From assembly GCA_947178195.1 (NCBI GenBank), contig CAMWXM010000101.1:1-9350 (forward strand): a stretch of DNA of 9,350 bases. The letters are read 5' to 3'. The notes beneath the pieces are model-generated. The model worked only from the letters and a program-made list of their open reading frames with translations. It had not been told where the DNA came from and ran no database searches. Below, in pieces: positions 7,034 through 9,350 of the stretch; the first letter of the stretch is position 1, and every line of letters starts with the position of its first letter. The stretch comes from an uncultured Ruminococcus sp. (GTDB taxonomy: Bacteria; Bacillota; Clostridia; Oscillospirales; Ruminococcaceae). Both the position numbers and the translations under genes were made by a program.

Positions 7034-7315
7034 ATGGCAGATTTAATTGTATATGATGAGGAATATACGGGGATTTCAAAAGCATATAGCCAATTGGGCG
7101 AGTTATTTGAAAATAGATTAAGCGAATATAATAAAATTATTGAGAAAGTTTACTCAGAAGGTGTATCAGCAGGAGATGTACATACAAATATCTTACTATA
7201 TGGCAATAAAATGATAATATTAAGTGGGCAAGTAAAAGAAATCATGAATCAGATTAAGACTCTTTGTAGTGATTATATAGATGAAATTGATGATAAGGAC
7301 AACGACCTTTATTGA
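7034..7315 (+). CDS. WXG100-like small helical protein without the W-x-G turn (93 aa)
   Basis: The start is ATG 7034, five bases after AAGGGG (7023-7028); an earlier in-frame ATG at 6992 overlaps the previous gene and has no such site. The 93-residue product has WXG100 length and probably two helices, about 12-40 and 50-80, broken by SEGVSAGDVH (41-50), where W-x-G would be expected. The C-terminus CSDYIDEIDDKDNDLY is very acidic and contains I85-x3-D89-x2-L92, the same spacing as the export motif of the WXG100 protein in this window. This suggests a small T7SS-associated partner or substrate that dimerises with a neighbouring product. It is followed 13 bases later by the next gene of the same type. 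I cannot name the exact family; DUF3130- or DUF5344-type Lap proteins are candidates. Confidence 0.78.
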   Translation: MADLIVYDEEYTGISKAYSQLGELFENRLSEYNKIIEKVYSEGVSAGDVHTNILLYGNKMIILSGQVKEIMNQIKTLCSDYIDEIDDKDNDLY

Positions 7316-7328
7316 TTATGGAGGAATT

Positions 7329-7604
7329 ATGAGTACTGCGTTAAAAGTAAATATATCAAATTTGGAACTGTACAAATCGGAAATAATTGGCTTATCAGAC
7401 AAATATTCAATAAGTGAAAAACTTAATGAGATTGACAATTTGCTTGATAAAAGTTGTGGGAATACTGCTTCAAAGTTGAAAGAAATAAATGAACAGTTTA
7501 AGGAAATGGAAGAAAATATGCAGTTATTAATAGTTAGGACTGCTGAAATGATACAAGCAGTTAAGGATGAATTTATGAATTTTGATAATAGTATTTTGAC
7601 ATAA
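7329..7604 (+). CDS. Second WXG100-like small helical protein without the W-x-G turn (91 aa)
   Basis: ATG 7329 is preceded by GGAGG (7320-7324), four bases away, which is short but acceptable. The product starts MSTALKVNISNLELYKSEI, an opening typical of small LXG-partner proteins, then forms two helices, about 10-38 and 46-84, around KSCGNTASKL (41-50), a polar turn at the WXG position with no tryptophan. The end, EFMNFDNSILT, contains F82-x3-D86-x2-I89, once more the export-motif spacing. The pairing of this gene with the 93-residue gene just before it resembles the paired small targeting factors encoded beside LXG effectors (Lap proteins in Streptococcus, YwqI in Bacillus). The partner is probably the large gene 39 bases downstream. 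Family membership is inferred from size, context and motif. Confidence 0.78.
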   Translation: MSTALKVNISNLELYKSEIIGLSDKYSISEKLNEIDNLLDKSCGNTASKLKEINEQFKEMEENMQLLIVRTAEMIQAVKDEFMNFDNSILT

Positions 7605-7632
7605 TAATTAATTATCAGAAATAAATTTTAAA

Positions 7633-7638
7633 AAGGAG
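7633..7638 (+). promoter_or_regulatory. Ribosome binding site of the large effector-like gene
   Basis: AAGGAG lies five bases before ATG 7644 and eight before the adjacent in-frame ATG 7647. The second ATG has the more usual spacing, so the true start may be one codon later. Confidence 0.65.
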
Positions 7639-7643
7639 ACTGG

Positions 7644-9350
7644 ATGATGTTAAGGGAGTTTACAGAAGCAGAAAAAGAAAAACTGTTAAAATATATAGAT
7701 GATGATAATGCGAAAAATAATGATCGTTGGATTTTCGGTGGTATAATTGATTTTTTTGCAGATGGTATTAATTATTATGATCTTGATATCTCAGAATATT
7801 TAGATGATCTAGATACATATCATAAGAAATTGGTAGACAAGGAGGATATGGCCAAATCTGATATAATAAAGCTTTTTGAAGATGTAGATGTAGTTGATAA
7901 AGATTATGAAAGAAATCTTGATGAAAAATTAGAAATGTTAAAAGCATATAGCAATACACTTAAAAGGTTAACTAACATAATAGATGTGAAATCATCCTTT
8001 AATGGTAAAACCAGTGTTTTTCTTTCTACTGCATCATTTCAAAGTTCATTAAGCAAAACTGATAGCGAATTAATGGATAAATATATTGAAAAATTTGTGA
8101 TTAAAGATAAGGATGGTAATTCAGAATTTAAATGGGATCAGATTAATGAAACGCTTAACAAAAAAACAGAAGATATTACTGAAATGGAGTATTTGGTTCT
8201 TGCCTCACTTTATTTAACAATGGATACCGAAGATACCGGAAAGTTTCTGCAAGCATTGGCTGATAAAATCAGTGATGTTAAAATTCCGTGGTACCAGCAA
8301 ATTTTTTTTCAATACAGTAATGCCAAATACACAACATGGAAATATGATTCAGATAAAATGGCTGGCTTGCAAAAGTATCTGCTTCGTAGTGCAAACTCTT
8401 TGGCAGAACAGGAAAGAATAATTGAAGGATTATCTTCTAAGAAATTAAAAAATGAATTTGAACGCAGATATTCCAAAATAGATGTAGATTATTTGGATTT
8501 TGATTTACAAAAGATGAAATTGGTTACAGATATAGATGAACAACGATTAGAGATATTACAAAAGAATTCATTGCTTACTGTGTGTTCTGAATTGAGTCAA
8601 TCTGATTCAGCTTCGGAATCAGGGTTTAGATTGTTTTCAAGCTGGTATGAATATGGTGATTTAACTGGTGAAGCTGGCGCTTTTGGTCCAAAATTAAAGT
8701 TAATAAATGAGAAGGATGGGTATTCATTAACTTTTTGCAATTCTAAAATAACAGATTATCATACTATGGACAATCAGGATTTATATAATTACGAAAATAC
8801 TGATTTTAATATACGCAATACAAATATTAATACATTAAATGAAAATACTATTTCGATCAGTGAAGTTTATTCTGGTGCCAAGTTAACGGAAGCAGTTAAT
8901 GAGAATGCAAAAATTTATTATGATATGAAATATTCTTATTCATCTCAGGATGCTGTTACTGGTAATGTTAGTGACTTTGTAGTTGATCAAGTAACAGATA
9001 AAACGATTGAATATATTTCAGCTGGTGCTTCTTGGGTACCTATTGTAGGTGACTTTGTAAGTTTAGGAATGGATATTGCTATTGACATTGAAAAAGGAAA
9101 AGCAGAAGCCAAAGCAAATCAAGCAGACGCAAAAAATACTTATAATGCAATTGAAAACACGTTGTTTTGTGATGCCTTTGCATTGAATGGAGTAGTAGTA
9201 ACTTCCGGCAAATCCTCTCAACAAATTATTTCTTATCCAAGTGCTGAAACGGCAAATAGAGTTGAAAATTTAAATTTATTTATTAAATCTAATCAAATTG
9301 ATTTGTCTAAATATAATTTGACTTATCCTATAACCATAGAAGATTTAGAC
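7644..9350 (+). CDS. Large putative T7SS effector, 5' part only (569 codons, runs off the window)
   Basis: The frame is open from ATG 7644 to the last base with no stop. There is no signal peptide. Residues 1-120 are helical and acidic, with W29-I-F-G32-G33, ending in VDKDYERNLDEKLEMLKAY and TLKRLTNIID, a pattern of helices ending in a short loop that I associate with N-terminal targeting domains of Clostridia T7SS substrates. Residues 130-300 are lysine-rich and helical. Residues 335-425 look beta-rich (SWYEYGDLTGEAGAFGPKLK, then tandem Asn-rich NTDFNIRNTNINTLNENT). A hydrophobic stretch at about 457-480 (ISAGASWVPIVGDFVSLGMD) resembles the glycine/proline-containing 'pre-toxin' helices of polymorphic toxins. 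An alanine/lysine-rich helix (485-502) follows. No catalytic motif is visible, so the active domain, if any, lies beyond 9350. I do not see a canonical LXG motif. Role as a secreted antibacterial or host-directed effector is inferred from the gene order. Confidence 0.72.
   Translation, partial: MMLREFTEAEKEKLLKYIDDDNAKNNDRWIFGGIIDFFADGINYYDLDISEYLDDLDTYHKKLVDKEDMAKSDIIKLFEDVDVVDKDYERNLDEKLEMLKAYSNTLKRLTNIIDVKSSFNGKTSVFLSTASFQSSLSKTDSELMDKYIEKFVIKDKDGNSEFKWDQINETLNKKTEDITEMEYLVLASLYLTMDTEDTGKFLQALADKISDVKIPWYQQIFFQYSNAKYTTWKYDSDKMAGLQKYLLRSANSLAEQERIIEGLSSKKLKNEFERRYSKIDVDYLDFDLQKMKLVTDIDEQRLEILQKNSLLTVCSELSQSDSASESGFRLFSSWYEYGDLTGEAGAFGPKLKLINEKDGYSLTFCNSKITDYHTMDNQDLYNYENTDFNIRNTNINTLNENTISISEVYSGAKLTEAVNENAKIYYDMKYSYSSQDAVTGNVSDFVVDQVTDKTIEYISAGASWVPIVGDFVSLGMDIAIDIEKGKAEAKANQADAKNTYNAIENTLFCDAFALNGVVVTSGKSSQQIISYPSAETANRVENLNLFIKSNQIDLSKYNLTYPITIEDLD

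Noticed and set aside
7644..8000. Canonical LXG domain at the N-terminus of the large protein
   Set aside because: I do not see the characteristic opening helix with the L-x-G motif; only general helical character and gene context suggest a T7SS substrate.
9190..9220. T-S-G-K-S-S in the large protein as a P-loop
   Set aside because: It lacks the GxxxxGK[ST] spacing and there is no following Walker B or NTPase-like helix.
1..9350. tRNA, rRNA, CRISPR arrays, insertion sequences
   Set aside because: No cloverleaf, no spaced direct repeats and no transposase-like frame or terminal repeats were seen in the window.

Overview
This window is an A+T-rich segment from a low-GC Gram-positive bacterium. 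The gene family content and AGGAGG-type ribosome binding sites point to a Firmicute, and a Ruminococcus-like clostridium is my best guess from gene style, not a proven assignment. All convincing genes lie on the + strand. They form part of a type VII secretion system of the Firmicutes kind (T7SSb, ESX/Ess/Yuk) followed by a substrate cassette.

Layout: (1) 1-294 holds no intact gene that I recognise. It contains pieces of coding-like sequence in three successive frames that look like the decayed or mis-sequenced 3' end of an upstream gene, and one possible 46-codon ORF (167-307). (2) 295-6110 is a tightly packed machine operon: a MinD/CpaE-like P-loop ATPase with a receiver-like N-terminal domain, a ubiquitin-like EsaB/YukD protein starting at TTG, and a 1500-residue EssC with two FHA domains, two membrane helices and three FtsK/SpoIIIE-type ATPase modules. 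(3) 6174-6467 encodes a WXG100 (EsxA-like) protein with a strong RBS, followed by a good intrinsic terminator. (4) 6468-6594 is structured noncoding DNA: the terminator plus a 14-bp inverted repeat that competes with it. (5) 6595-9350 is a more A+T-rich cassette of three small helical genes (140, 93 and 91 aa) and the first 569 codons of a large gene that runs off the window. This resembles the arrangement of LXG-type effectors with small WXG100-like targeting partners, but the large protein lacks a clear LXG domain and its C-terminal (possible toxin) part lies outside.

How the genes probably work together: EssC is the motor and substrate receptor in the membrane, EsaB is a small cytosolic accessory factor, and the MinD-like protein may couple the apparatus to a nucleotide or positional signal. 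The WXG100 protein is the generic co-secreted substrate. The small helical proteins probably pair with the N-terminus of the large protein to present it to EssC. Several of these small proteins end in versions of the hydrophobic-x3-D-x2-hydrophobic export motif. The other expected T7SSb membrane components (EssA, EssB, EsaA) are not in the window.
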